DNA of 64,000 bases from Bacteroides muris (ex Afrizal et al. 2022). Its GTDB lineage: Bacteria; Bacteroidota; Bacteroidia; Bacteroidales; Bacteroidaceae. Every line of letters starts with the position of its first letter. The stretch's first letter is position 1. The notes beneath the pieces were generated by a model that saw only the letters and a program-made list of their open reading frames with translations, was not told the origin of the DNA and did not search any database. A program made the translations under genes and the position numbers. Location of the stretch: positions 62,001-126,000 of the forward strand of contig NZ_SRYZ01000001.1 of the NCBI RefSeq assembly GCF_004793475.1, written 5' to 3'. This document shows, piece after piece, positions 18,738-25,973 of the stretch.

Positions 18738-19562
18738 TTATAGAGAGAAACTTTCATATTCTAAAAGTACCGGCATCTTTTCATCATATTTAAGTGGCCT
18801 CCCGTTGGCGTCCATGCCTCCTCCGGATTCATATCCCAATTGTCTTAAATAGCCGACTGGATCCTGCGCTGATTTAATTTTTAGTCTTTTCAGTGTTTCC
18901 CGGTCGCACTTTAGATACTTGTGTTTAGGGATGCTGATGTTCTCTCTATCCATATATTTTATCTCGATACATTTAAAAAGAAAATCCCCTCTACTGTCTT
19001 CTGCTTTCAGAATTAGTCCAGGTAAGGCACAGAGTTTCCAAGGACCATCTCCAATAGGTATATCCATAGTGAACCATACAGTCCATGTTCTTCCCCGGAA
19101 GTCAGTTTGTGCTTTTTGGCATTGATAATCTGCGACAAGTGCTTTTTCTTCCGTAAAAATTTGCCATTGGGGCTTTTCTAATTCCTCCTGATACATATAA
19201 TCTTTAAATTCCTTGTCGGTATAGGTGATTCTCCCTTTCTCTGGATAGTTCTTATATACTGCATAATATTCATAACTACGCGGATAGCCAGCTTTTCCTA
19301 ATACGTTCTGCACTTCCTGATATGTTCCGCCACGAGCAAGTATACTATCACGGATTTCTTCATTTCTGGTCTCCCATAAACTATAGAACTTGGATACATT
19401 CTTTCCGATGTCCAATACCTGCTCATCAGAGGACATGTTTTTTGAGTTCTCCCATCTCTTAAATTTCGTGGCATAATGAACGCGCAGTTGCACATTTTCA
19501 ATTTCTTGCGCTTCTATGTATGAAACGAAAAAGAATAATAGGATACAGTAAATTAGTTTCAT
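18738..19562 (-). CDS. GLPGLI family protein, copy 2
   Basis: Paralogue of the neighbouring GLPGLI gene; function unknown. The ATG at 19562 is chosen since it aligns with copy 1 (MKLIYCILLFFFVSYIEAQ against MKLVYCLLFILFASHGEAQ); an ATG 12 bp upstream is possible. About 274 aa. The family motif reads GPWKLCALPGLILKAEDSRG, with Ala in place of the first Gly. Similarity to copy 1 spans the whole protein (AGYPRSYEYYAVYKNYPEKG, DFRGRTWTVWFTMDIPIGDGPWKLC), but the C-terminus differs slightly (KMPVLLEYESFSL) and GLDANGK reads GGMDANGR. It is upstream of peptide 1 and downstream of the broken peptide 2, completing a [peptide-GLPGLI] times two arrangement. Confidence 0.9.
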   Translation of the reverse strand: MKLIYCILLFFFVSYIEAQEIENVQLRVHYATKFKRWENSKNMSSDEQVLDIGKNVSKFYSLWETRNEEIRDSILARGGTYQEVQNVLGKAGYPRSYEYYAVYKNYPEKGRITYTDKEFKDYMYQEELEKPQWQIFTEEKALVADYQCQKAQTDFRGRTWTVWFTMDIPIGDGPWKLCALPGLILKAEDSRGDFLFKCIEIKYMDRENISIPKHKYLKCDRETLKRLKIKSAQDPVGYLRQLGYESGGGMDANGRPLKYDEKMPVLLEYESFSL

Positions 19563-19707
19563 ATCTATAATCATTTTGATACTTTGCCGGATACCTGCTA
19601 TTATAAGCCGAGCCTGCCGAGAGTTTTCTATTAAACAAAAAGATTCGGCAAGCTTGGTTAGAATAAATTCGCTTTTTGATTTATATCAAAATAGCTATCA
19701 TTCTCTT

Positions 19708-19888
19708 TTAACCGCAGTCTCTTGCTGTCAAGAAATCAAGATACTCGCATGCTTCTTTTTCTGTAGAGTCAGAGGGAATTTGATACATCGTTCCACATTC
19801 TGTAATAATGAACTGAGCGATTTGCACTGCTGCATAACTAACAGGAGCCAATACACAAAGAACCAAAAAGTATAAAAACTTTTTTCAT
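19708..19888 (-). pseudogene. Small secreted three-Cys peptide, copy 2, frameshifted at codon 3
   Basis: A homologue of the 61-aa peptide at 18350-18535. From the ATG at 19888 the frame reads MKKVFILFGSLCIGSC and stops. If one A is removed from the run of six A after ATG, it reads MKKFLYFLVLCVLAPVSYAAVQIAQFIITECG and continues through EACEYLDFLTARDCG to TAA at 19708, giving 59 aa with the same three Cys. Copy 1 has five A at this place. No ATG exists in the downstream frame. Options are a real inactivating insertion, programmed or phase-variable slippage on the short A-run, use of an internal TTG start, or a sequencing error. Confidence 0.7.
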
Positions 19889-19959
19889 AGTACATTTGTT
19901 TACTTAATTCTACTCTATTAAAGCTTTTCGATTCTGCTTATATTTTAGTGCACAAAATA

Positions 19960-20385
19960 TCATAAATAGAATACCCCTATTAACAGTGTATCATCTGCTT
20001 CTATCTCAATGAGATAGTTACCGGTGCTTTCACCGTTCAGGTTTATATTAAGGGCAGCAGGGTTACTACATGTCTCTGAATAGACCGTTTCACCGGTAGA
20101 TTCATTGGTGATAGTGACATTGACAACTGCAATGTTTTCATTGAAACTAACATTTACCACATTATTATATAGGTAAGCATAGGCCGGCTGAACAATGATA
20201 CTGCGTGGAGTCCCGGCTTTGTCCGGTTCTACATCTTGTTCATGTCCTATATGTCTCGTGTCATCTTTGGTCGCAGTGAGTGTAATTTCTCCATCATTAT
20301 TAGCAGGCTCTTTGGCGTTGGATATTGCTGTACTCATTATTATAAAGAATACGATTAAAGCGGTAAGATACAAGATTCGTTTCAT
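19960..20385 (-). CDS. DUF3244-type small secreted Ig-like protein
   Basis: About 141 aa. The ATG at 20385 opens into a signal peptide (MKRILYLTALIVFFIIMSTAISNA); the longer ORF would begin inside the promoter. The mature part is acidic and ends in an Ig-like fold: RSIIVQPAYAYLYNNVVNVSFNENIAVVNVTITNESTGETVYSETCSNPAALNINLNGESTGNYLIEIEADDTLLIGVFYL, typical of DUF3244 proteins, which are exported and of unknown role. It has the best promoter in the region directly upstream and is the first gene after the TPR regulator, so it probably leads the operon of peptides, GLPGLI proteins and barrel. Confidence 0.8.
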   Translation of the reverse strand: MKRILYLTALIVFFIIMSTAISNAKEPANNDGEITLTATKDDTRHIGHEQDVEPDKAGTPRSIIVQPAYAYLYNNVVNVSFNENIAVVNVTITNESTGETVYSETCSNPAALNINLNGESTGNYLIEIEADDTLLIGVFYL

Positions 20386-20408
20386 GCTTTTTGTTTTTTT
20401 GTTTATGG

Positions 20409-20441
20409 CAAAGTTAGCGAAATTTTCATCTATTGCACAAA
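20409..20441 (-). promoter_or_regulatory. Bacteroides-type promoter of the DUF3244/GLPGLI locus
   Basis: On the minus strand the -33 element TTTG (20438-20441) and the -7 element TAACTTTG (20409-20416) are 21 bp apart, a close match to the Bacteroides consensus. Predicted start is near 20402-20405, about 20 bp before the DUF3244 ATG. A row of TGTCTCA repeats lies just upstream. Confidence 0.7.
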
Positions 20442-20447
20442 AAAGCA

Positions 20448-20497
20448 TGTCTCACTTTTGATGTGAATTGTCTCATTTTTGCATGAGACATGTCTCA
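20448..20497. promoter_or_regulatory. Array of TGTCTCA repeats, probable operator
   Basis: TGTCTCA occurs at 20448-20454, 20469-20475 and 20491-20497, with start-to-start spacing of 21 and 22 bp (two helical turns). An inverted TGAGACA at 20484-20490 joins the last one to make the palindrome TGAGACATGTCTCA. The first copy sits just upstream of the -33 element, where activators usually bind. The last overlaps the stop codon of the TPR regulator gene. Confidence 0.6.
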
Positions 20498-22225
20498 TAC
20501 ATCAGTAAGAGTACTGTTTATTATGCTTTTTAGCAGTTTTTGTAATTCATTTGCCTGATAAGGGACATTCATCTTCTTGCAAATTCTCTGCTCAGTCCGG
20601 TAGAGGGTAGCATGGGCAATCTTCAGAATCTGCATTCTTTCTTTGATGGAGAAGTCAGTAAATAGTAGATAGCAATAACGGGTTTCGTTTTTACTGAATT
20701 TATATTCAACAGCCAGTTTTGAGAGGATGTCCGTTTTCTCTATTTCTGCCATAAATCTAATCCATTCATCGTCTGTCAATGTCACCTTAGAGATTCCGTG
20801 TTCCTTACAGTCCGAAATGATTTTCTTCATTTTGTTGTAGACATCCGAATATTCTAACACCTTTTTTAGTAGTACAATGTGTTGTTTATTCAATTTCTCC
20901 AATTCCTTTTGCATTTGTTCCTTTTGAACTTCGTCAATATACTGTTGTATTATTTTTTGTTGCAGGGCGGCTATTTGTTCCTCTTTTTGTTTCGTTTCTT
21001 CTTTCACAGAAAGGTATTGTCTGCGTAGTTCTTTTTCTTTTAAAAGAGCTTTTTGTCTTTGCTGATGGAATTTCTTGAGATAGCGTTTCCGCAATAGATA
21101 AATGCTTCCAATGCCTATGAGTATCGAACAGAGAATGTAGTAGCGATATTCTTTCAGATAAGATTCGTACAGTGTCTGTTGGTGTAGCATCTCTATGGTC
21201 TGCTCTGTTTCGATGATTCCGGTTCTCTGCTGAGATAAGTTTGCACTGTCCTTATAGGTCGAATATAGCTGTTCCATATTGAGAGACCGGGAAATGTCGC
21301 CTTGTGCTCTTGCTATATCGGCCAGTCGCATATAGGCTGCTTCTTTGGTGCTATAGCTTGAGGATGCGAGGCTTTTCCTTATATATATGGTGGCAGAGTC
21401 ATATTGCCCTGCTTGATAATAGGCATCTCCTAATTCCAAGAAGGTACGGTAACAGTGCAGGGTGTCTTTTTGTAGCTTGAAGTTTTGCTTGGCATATCGC
21501 AGTGCTTTTGTGCTCTCTCCGGTTCTGACATACAGTGCGCCCAGAGCTGAAAAAACGTTTGCTTTTATGGCATCTTGTCTGACTTCTTTCAAAAGAGATT
21601 CTGCCTGTAGCAGTTTCTTTTCTGCTTGCTGATATTTTTTTTGGTAAAGTTGTATGTTTCCTTGCATGGCGAGACTTGAAATCTGCAGGGAAGTATCTTT
21701 CAGCCGGATACTGATTTGCTCGGCTTGCCGATAAATGGAATCTGCTTTTGCATAGAATTTCTGCAGGTAATAAATATAGCCCGCATTGGCGTATATTCGT
21801 CCCAGCAGTACTTCGTCTCCTGCTTTTTGTGCTAAATCGGTCGCTCTGATGTATTTTTCTATAGCTTCTGTCTGCCTATTCTTGTCTCTGCAAACACTGC
21901 CCCAAAGGTAGTAGACTCGCGCCTGCATTCTATTGTCTCTCATGGAGTCATAGTAGCGCACGGCTATTCGTATCAGTGAATCATCCGTCTGCACTATGTA
22001 ATTCTTGTCCCGTGCCTGCGTCAGCAGCAGTGCATGGTAGGCACGGTCTGCTTTTGTTTTCAGGCTCTCGGCTGGGATGCCTTGCAGCATGCGCAGTGCG
22101 CTGTCCGGATGCGATGCCATCAGCGAGTCTGCTTGTACCAATGTTGTGTTGTAGCCTGTCGTTTCTGTGCAGGCTGCCAATAGTGCGGTCAGTATGGCTA
22201 TGAGGGCTATGGTTCGTTTTCTCAT
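20495..22225 (-). CDS. TPR lipoprotein-anchored regulator with TM, coiled coil and C-terminal HTH-like domain
   Basis: 576 aa. N-terminal lipobox LLAAC (Cys19). Residues 25-330 form TPR repeats (for example GRIYANAGYIYYLQKFYAKADSIYRQAEQI and KANVFSALGALYVRTGESTKALRYAKQNF). A TM helix follows near residues 355-375 (YYILCSILIGIGSIYLL), then a long charged coiled coil (about 380-460), then a helical domain LSKLAVEYKFSKNETRYCYLLFTDFSIKERMQILKIAHATLYRTEQRICKKM that looks like a LuxR-type winged/helix-turn-helix. Such proteins are common in Bacteroides beside secreted-peptide loci and are thought to regulate them; no direct function is known to me. A TATTTTTG box (minus strand, 22249-22256) lies just upstream of the start. 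Downstream lie the TGTCTCA array and DUF3244 promoter. Confidence 0.85.
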   Translation of the reverse strand: MRKRTIALIAILTALLAACTETTGYNTTLVQADSLMASHPDSALRMLQGIPAESLKTKADRAYHALLLTQARDKNYIVQTDDSLIRIAVRYYDSMRDNRMQARVYYLWGSVCRDKNRQTEAIEKYIRATDLAQKAGDEVLLGRIYANAGYIYYLQKFYAKADSIYRQAEQISIRLKDTSLQISSLAMQGNIQLYQKKYQQAEKKLLQAESLLKEVRQDAIKANVFSALGALYVRTGESTKALRYAKQNFKLQKDTLHCYRTFLELGDAYYQAGQYDSATIYIRKSLASSSYSTKEAAYMRLADIARAQGDISRSLNMEQLYSTYKDSANLSQQRTGIIETEQTIEMLHQQTLYESYLKEYRYYILCSILIGIGSIYLLRKRYLKKFHQQRQKALLKEKELRRQYLSVKEETKQKEEQIAALQQKIIQQYIDEVQKEQMQKELEKLNKQHIVLLKKVLEYSDVYNKMKKIISDCKEHGISKVTLTDDEWIRFMAEIEKTDILSKLAVEYKFSKNETRYCYLLFTDFSIKERMQILKIAHATLYRTEQRICKKMNVPYQANELQKLLKSIINSTLTDV

Positions 22226-22412
22226 GCAGTTTGCAGCTTGATATACTGCAAAAATAATGTTTTTTGTTTAGCTTATCCTTGTCCGGTCGTGTTTTTTTCA
22301 AAGGATGCATTCCCGTTTGAACCGTATTCATCGTGTGCTGTACAGGGTTTCTTTGTGTTCCGCATACGTGTTTCTCCCGAGAAACCTTTTGATTTGCCAA
22401 TGCTCCACTATA

Positions 22413-22478
22413 GTGAACAAGTCAGACCACTAAGGTGAACAAATCAGCTCACTTAGGTGAACAAAGCAGACCACTAAG
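22413..22478. repeat. 22-bp tandem repeat, three copies plus partial flanks
   Basis: Units 22413-22434, 22435-22456 and 22457-22478 share the pattern GTGAACAAnnCAGnnCACTnAG; a partial unit starts on each side (CCACTATAG before, GTGAGC after). The middle copy makes a TCAC/GTGA dyad at each junction. It lies about 190-250 bp upstream of the TPR regulator start. Confidence 0.75.
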
Positions 22479-22608
22479 GTGAGCCGTTGTCAATACACTG
22501 CGTTTGGCACAAGAAATATATATGCTTTTCTCAATAAAGGACGGGGGAGAGATGGACGAAAGCCCGTGCGTCTTGAGGGGAGTGATAGTAAGCAACAGGA
22601 TAAAGCCG

Positions 22609-22646
22609 AAAGGGTGAGGGCAAATTTTGCCCTCACCCTTTTTATT
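22609..22646 (+). terminator. Orphan rho-independent terminator
   Basis: A GC-rich perfect stem (GGGTGAGGGC paired with GCCCTCACCC, within longer A/T-extended arms) is followed by TTTTTATTT on the plus strand. There is no plus-strand gene upstream. It may end an unannotated small RNA beginning somewhere in 22440-22560, or belong to a decayed gene. Confidence 0.65.
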
Positions 22647-22792
22647 TGCTCTCACTCACCACCGCAATGCCGATGAACAGGGCGTTTCGGGAAAGGGGTG
22701 AGGGTGGTGAGGGCAGGTTTGCAAACTTTCTTTTCTTTCCTTCTTGCTCCCATTGCTTTAAACGCTCCTACAGATGTAATTTCTCATATTCT

Positions 22793-22832
22793 AAGTATGT
22801 TCTCTTATTTATTTTATATTATTGTATCTGTC
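22793..22832. repeat. Direct repeat flanking the ORF6N gene, left copy
   Basis: About 40 bp, beginning TAAGTATGTTCTCTTATTT and ending GTATCTGTC, repeated nearly exactly at 23697-23737. A hairpin with 14-bp arms and one mismatch (about 22843-22856 and 22886-22901) follows. Confidence 0.7.
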
Positions 22833-23007
22833 TAAGGGAACGTAGTGAAGAATCTACTCTCTTTATGAATACGCAGAGAAGAGATTCTTCGCTACGCTCT
22901 GACTATACCTTAATGAAATAATCAGAAGAGGTTTTGAGCGAAGCTAATGACAGATAGTATAAGCTAATTATGGCGACATACTTATTCTGTATTTAGCGAT
23001 TAAACAT

Positions 23008-23583
23008 TTATTCATCATGCTGTATAAATCCGATTCTTCTGCGTGGTTTTTCTTCCAGTTTCTTCTTGGCTTGCAGTTCTGCCAATGTTTGATTAATGAG
23101 TTCCAACTGCATCCGCGTATCGTCATTAATATCGTTGTAATCGGCGAACACTTCTTCTATGTAGTCTTTCAACTCTTTCATTTGTTGTTCCAATTGTCCT
23201 ACTCTGTCTATTTGTGGGGCTGCTGTAATCAGTTGTCTCATGGCAACAAAAGCACGTACAACCAAAACACTTGTTTGAATGGCAATATCACTTCTTAGTA
23301 CACTTGAAAGCATTACTACTCCATGCTCTGTAAAAGCCAGTGGCATAGCGGACTTAGGTCGTTTCATTCGTGATGTCATCACAAATTGTGATGAGATAGA
23401 GTCCCATTCCTCTAATGTAAGTTGAAACATAAAGTCTTTAGGAAAGCGTTCTATGTTACGCTTGACTGCTTGGTTAAGTACACGAGTTTCTACTTGGTAC
23501 ATTTCTGCAAGGTCGAAGTCAAGCATTACTTTCTGACCTCTGATTTCATATATCTTGCTTTGAATTACTTGTAATTGTTCCAT
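23008..23583 (-). CDS. ORF6N domain-containing protein
   Basis: 191 aa from the ATG at 23583, chosen because MEQLQVIQSKIYEIRGQKVMLDFDLAEMYQVETRVLNQAVKRNIERFPKDFMFQLTLEEW begins the ORF6N DNA-binding domain exactly there. The middle part (PLAFTEHGVVMLSSVLRSDIAIQTSVLVVRAFVAMR) completes the fold; the C-terminal third is a coiled coil (QLEQQMKELKDYIEEVFADYNDINDDTRMQLELINQTLAELQ) and a basic tail. The family is known from phages and many bacterial genomes; its cellular role is unclear. It stands alone between near-identical 40-bp direct repeats, which suggests it arrived as a unit. Confidence 0.88.
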   Translation of the reverse strand: MEQLQVIQSKIYEIRGQKVMLDFDLAEMYQVETRVLNQAVKRNIERFPKDFMFQLTLEEWDSISSQFVMTSRMKRPKSAMPLAFTEHGVVMLSSVLRSDIAIQTSVLVVRAFVAMRQLITAAPQIDRVGQLEQQMKELKDYIEEVFADYNDINDDTRMQLELINQTLAELQAKKKLEEKPRRRIGFIQHDE

Positions 23584-23696
23584 TGATTTAATCTTTCGTG
23601 GTGCAAAGGCAACCAACTCTGTATAATATAAATAGAATGCACGGATAAAATTTCAGTATATGGCATAAAAAATATTCCTGCATGGTTAAGGCTCTT

Positions 23697-23737
23697 AAGT
23701 ATGTTCTCTTATTTATTTTATATTATCGGTATCTGTC
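23697..23737. repeat. Direct repeat flanking the ORF6N gene, right copy
   Basis: Near-identical to 22793-22832, in the same orientation, about 900 bp away. The sequences after the two copies diverge, although both contain an AGAGCG-type motif (CGCTCTGAC on the left, TCAGAGCG on the right). Confidence 0.7.
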
Positions 23738-23921
23738 ATTCAGAGCGCAGTATCAATATTCAGAGCTGCTGCAACTTGCCTTTGAAGCATGTTATGCTCC
23801 TCGCGCATTTTTTTATTGTTTCTTGGAACTTCATCTCTATAGACTTTTGGCAAAAATAGCCATTAAATCCGAGAGCAAAGTATTAATTGACCGAAAATGT
23901 CAGGACAAAACAAGTCTAATC

Positions 23922-23972
23922 AACGTGAATTCGACGAATTCAGATGCTCTGCTAATTCGCCGAATTCACGTT
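23922..23972 (-). terminator. Hairpin terminator of the kinase/CBM9 operon
   Basis: Arms of 20 bp (about 23922-23941 and 23953-23972) pair with one or two mismatches around an 11-nt loop and start 4 bp after the stop codon of the CBM9-like gene on the minus strand. A T-rich stretch follows only after several bases. Confidence 0.65.
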
Positions 23973-23976
23973 ATGA

Positions 23977-24711
23977 TTACTCGAAATGCAGTGCACCGAA
24001 GAACTCCGGACAATGGAAGTTCGGCTTCTCCAGTTCAATCGGATTCCAGGAAAGGAAGTGGGGGGTCTGAAGCTTGTCACCACACTTATAGAAGTTGGCA
24101 CGAATGGTCTGGCCATCCAATGAAGTGATGCGGTGCAGGAAGAAAGCGGAATAAGGGATGACCAGAGCCACTTCCCAACTGCACTCTCCTACTCTTTCCG
24201 CGAACGATTCGCGACCCAAAGAAGCCCAGCGCTGCACCTTGTCGAGCACTTCTTGCGGGGCATGCCGACGACCGTCGCGACCGGCACCGGCGCCGATGAG
24301 CAAAGTTCCGGTGCAATTGCACTCCATGTTGTAGTACACTCCGTCGGCGGCAGGCACGGAGAAGAACTCCACACAAGCGTCTTCCCACACCGGGCCGTTG
24401 TCGTGTCCGGCAACCGCAGCCACACTGCCTTCCTTTACCTTGAAATGGAGCAGGATGGCATCGGAGGTATGGGCTATGCGGAACTCCACATCAGGACAGT
24501 AAGGATAGTCTGCCCAGTTCACTGTATTGACCGGCTGAAAAGCCACTTTTTCTTTATCCAAGAGAGCCGGCACCGATTCTACGGGCACATTGGCCACGCT
24601 CACCTTCTTTACACTTAACTCTTTCATTTTGCTGTTTTGAGGATTAATTGCAGACAGCGGCAGCATACAAAAGAGTGCCGCCACCGTCATCAGATACTTT
24701 TTCAGATACAT
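23977..24711 (-). CDS. Carbohydrate-binding family 9-like exported protein
   Basis: 244 aa with signal peptide (MYLKKYLMTVAALFCMLPLSA). The mature part resembles the CBM9-like fold: NWADYPYCPDVEFRIAHTSDAILLHFKVKEGSV, GPVWEDACVEFFSVP, YYNMECNCTGTLLIGAG, WEVALVIPYSAFFLH, and the closing FLSWNPIELEKPNFHCPEFFGALHFE, all usual in Bacteroides members of this family. Ligand unknown; aromatic residues fit sugar binding. Overlaps the upstream kinase gene by 10 bp, so the two are translationally coupled. The pair is back to back with the HTCS of the glycosaminoglycan locus, which suggests a role in that pathway. Confidence 0.85.
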   Translation of the reverse strand: MYLKKYLMTVAALFCMLPLSAINPQNSKMKELSVKKVSVANVPVESVPALLDKEKVAFQPVNTVNWADYPYCPDVEFRIAHTSDAILLHFKVKEGSVAAVAGHDNGPVWEDACVEFFSVPAADGVYYNMECNCTGTLLIGAGAGRDGRRHAPQEVLDKVQRWASLGRESFAERVGECSWEVALVIPYSAFFLHRITSLDGQTIRANFYKCGDKLQTPHFLSWNPIELEKPNFHCPEFFGALHFE

Positions 24712-25784
24712 GAGGATATGAATTCTTTCATCTCCGGTGTATGCGCTTCCACACTCTGCAACAGCTTGAACTGAGCTTTGGTACGGACGAGGTTATGCTC
24801 CGGATACTGAATCTTATAGTAAGTATCACCGTTGATATAATCTGCCAGGAAGCGTACGCACTGCATATACGGGAACAAGGCAGCCGCATACGGCAGGTTC
24901 TCAATCTCTATCGGCAGCAGGAAGGACTTGGCCGATTCCAGATAACCCTTGGTGAATGCCTGGAATATTTCCATATTGAAGTTCACATTGTCCAGGTTCT
25001 TGTCGTCTTCCAACCCCGTGTTGGCACCCGAACGGAGGAAATCGCCATAATCGGAGAAGACGAAACTCGGCATCACCGTGTCAAGGTCTATCACACAGAG
25101 CACAGTACCGTCTTCGTCGAACATCATGTTGTTCACTTTCGTATCGCAGTGGCACACGCGCTTGGGCAACTTGCCTTCACGGTGCAGACGTTCGGCCTTG
25201 CACATCTCGTCGGCACGTTTCTCTATCTCGTCCAGAAAATACTGCACTTCCTTCACCCGTCCGGCCGCATCGGCTGCCACCGCCTCACGCAATTGCTTCA
25301 AGCGGAACTCCATGTTGTGGAAATCGGGAATAGTCTCGCCCAGTGTATCCGGAATGTCGGCAAGCATAGCCTGGAAATTGCCAAAGGCCGCTCCTGCATA
25401 GTAGGAATATTCAGGATTTACAGTTTCGTAAGTCTTGGCACGGGGAATGAAGGTCATCACGCGCCAGTAGCTCTCACCGTCATGCCAATAGGTTTTTCCA
25501 TCCGCCCCGGGAACGAAATGAAGCACTTTCCGCTCGATGTCGGATTCGCCCTTTTCTTCCAGTTTCTTGCGTATATGTCCGGTCACTGACCCGATATTGG
25601 CCTGCAGCATCTCCACATTCTGGAAGATGGCATGGTTGATACGCTGCAATACATAATCCGGAGCATCGGCTTCGGAGGTGGTCACTTTGTACGTGTCGTT
25701 AATTAGTCCGGCACCTAAGGGCTTGATTTCAACGACCGTACCTTTCAGTCGAAAATGAGATACAATAGATAAAAGGTCTTTCAT
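24702..25784 (-). CDS. NahK-like N-acetylhexosamine 1-kinase (APH fold)
   Basis: 360 aa cytoplasmic phosphotransferase of the aminoglycoside-phosphotransferase fold. N-lobe: IKPLGAGLINDTYKV. Catalytic loop: RVCHCDTKVNNMMFDEDG, metal loop CVIDLDTVMPSFVFSDYGDFLRSGAN. The pattern HxDTKxNNxxFD...IDLDTxMP is the one seen in N-acetylhexosamine 1-kinases such as bifidobacterial NahK, rather than in antibiotic kinases. Predicted to make GalNAc-1-P or GlcNAc-1-P from hexosamine freed from chondroitin or hyaluronan. It is the first gene of a two-gene unit, divergent from the HTCS with 189 bp between. Sugar specificity is inferred from the neighbours. Confidence 0.82.
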   Translation of the reverse strand: MKDLLSIVSHFRLKGTVVEIKPLGAGLINDTYKVTTSEADAPDYVLQRINHAIFQNVEMLQANIGSVTGHIRKKLEEKGESDIERKVLHFVPGADGKTYWHDGESYWRVMTFIPRAKTYETVNPEYSYYAGAAFGNFQAMLADIPDTLGETIPDFHNMEFRLKQLREAVAADAAGRVKEVQYFLDEIEKRADEMCKAERLHREGKLPKRVCHCDTKVNNMMFDEDGTVLCVIDLDTVMPSFVFSDYGDFLRSGANTGLEDDKNLDNVNFNMEIFQAFTKGYLESAKSFLLPIEIENLPYAAALFPYMQCVRFLADYINGDTYYKIQYPEHNLVRTKAQFKLLQSVEAHTPEMKEFISSCI

Positions 25785-25935
25785 GACAATTTATGGATTA
25801 ATTAGTTTACAAAAATGCTCTTTTGCCTTATGCCAAAAGGCAAGTATGGTCCACCGAGCATCCAAAATTATACATTTAAACGGACATAACCTCAAAAAGC
25901 TCCGGATAAATAAGAAGTCTTGCATAAAATATACC

Positions 25936-25943
25936 TATATTTG
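25936..25943 (+). promoter_or_regulatory. Candidate -7 box of the HTCS gene
   Basis: TATATTTG fits TAnnTTTG and would start the transcript about 25 bp before the GTG start codon. No clear -33 element is seen. Confidence 0.45.
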
Positions 25944-25973
25944 TAACTGAAACCTTAAAAACCACCAGAAAAA

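Larger units (their letters stand above)
22226..23007. other. 782-bp region with no convincing gene, rich in repeats and hairpins
   Basis: Between the divergent-side start of the TPR regulator and the stop of the ORF6N gene. It contains the regulator's -7 box, a 22-bp tandem repeat array, a strong plus-strand terminator with no gene before it, a second G-rich segment (about 22690-22725), a 40-bp direct-repeat copy and a hairpin at about 22843-22905. Short ORFs across it are composed of these repeats and are not called. Confidence 0.6.
23584..23976. other. 393-bp region without a gene
   Basis: Upstream of the ORF6N gene and downstream of the CBM9-like gene. Contains the second direct-repeat copy and the hairpin terminator of the CBM9-like gene. 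The rest is AT-rich sequence in which I see nothing coding. Confidence 0.6.

Noticed and set aside
22413..22478. CRISPR array
   Set aside because: Units are contiguous with no spacers and no cas genes are nearby.
22449..22655. 68-aa minus-strand ORF in the repeat-rich spacer
   Set aside because: Runs through the 22-bp repeats and the terminator stem; composition is explained by those repeats.
24702..25784. Kinase as an aminoglycoside resistance gene
   Set aside because: The catalytic and metal loops (CDTKVNN, IDLDTVMP) match hexosamine/choline-type kinases rather than APH resistance enzymes, and the gene sits in a glycan locus.
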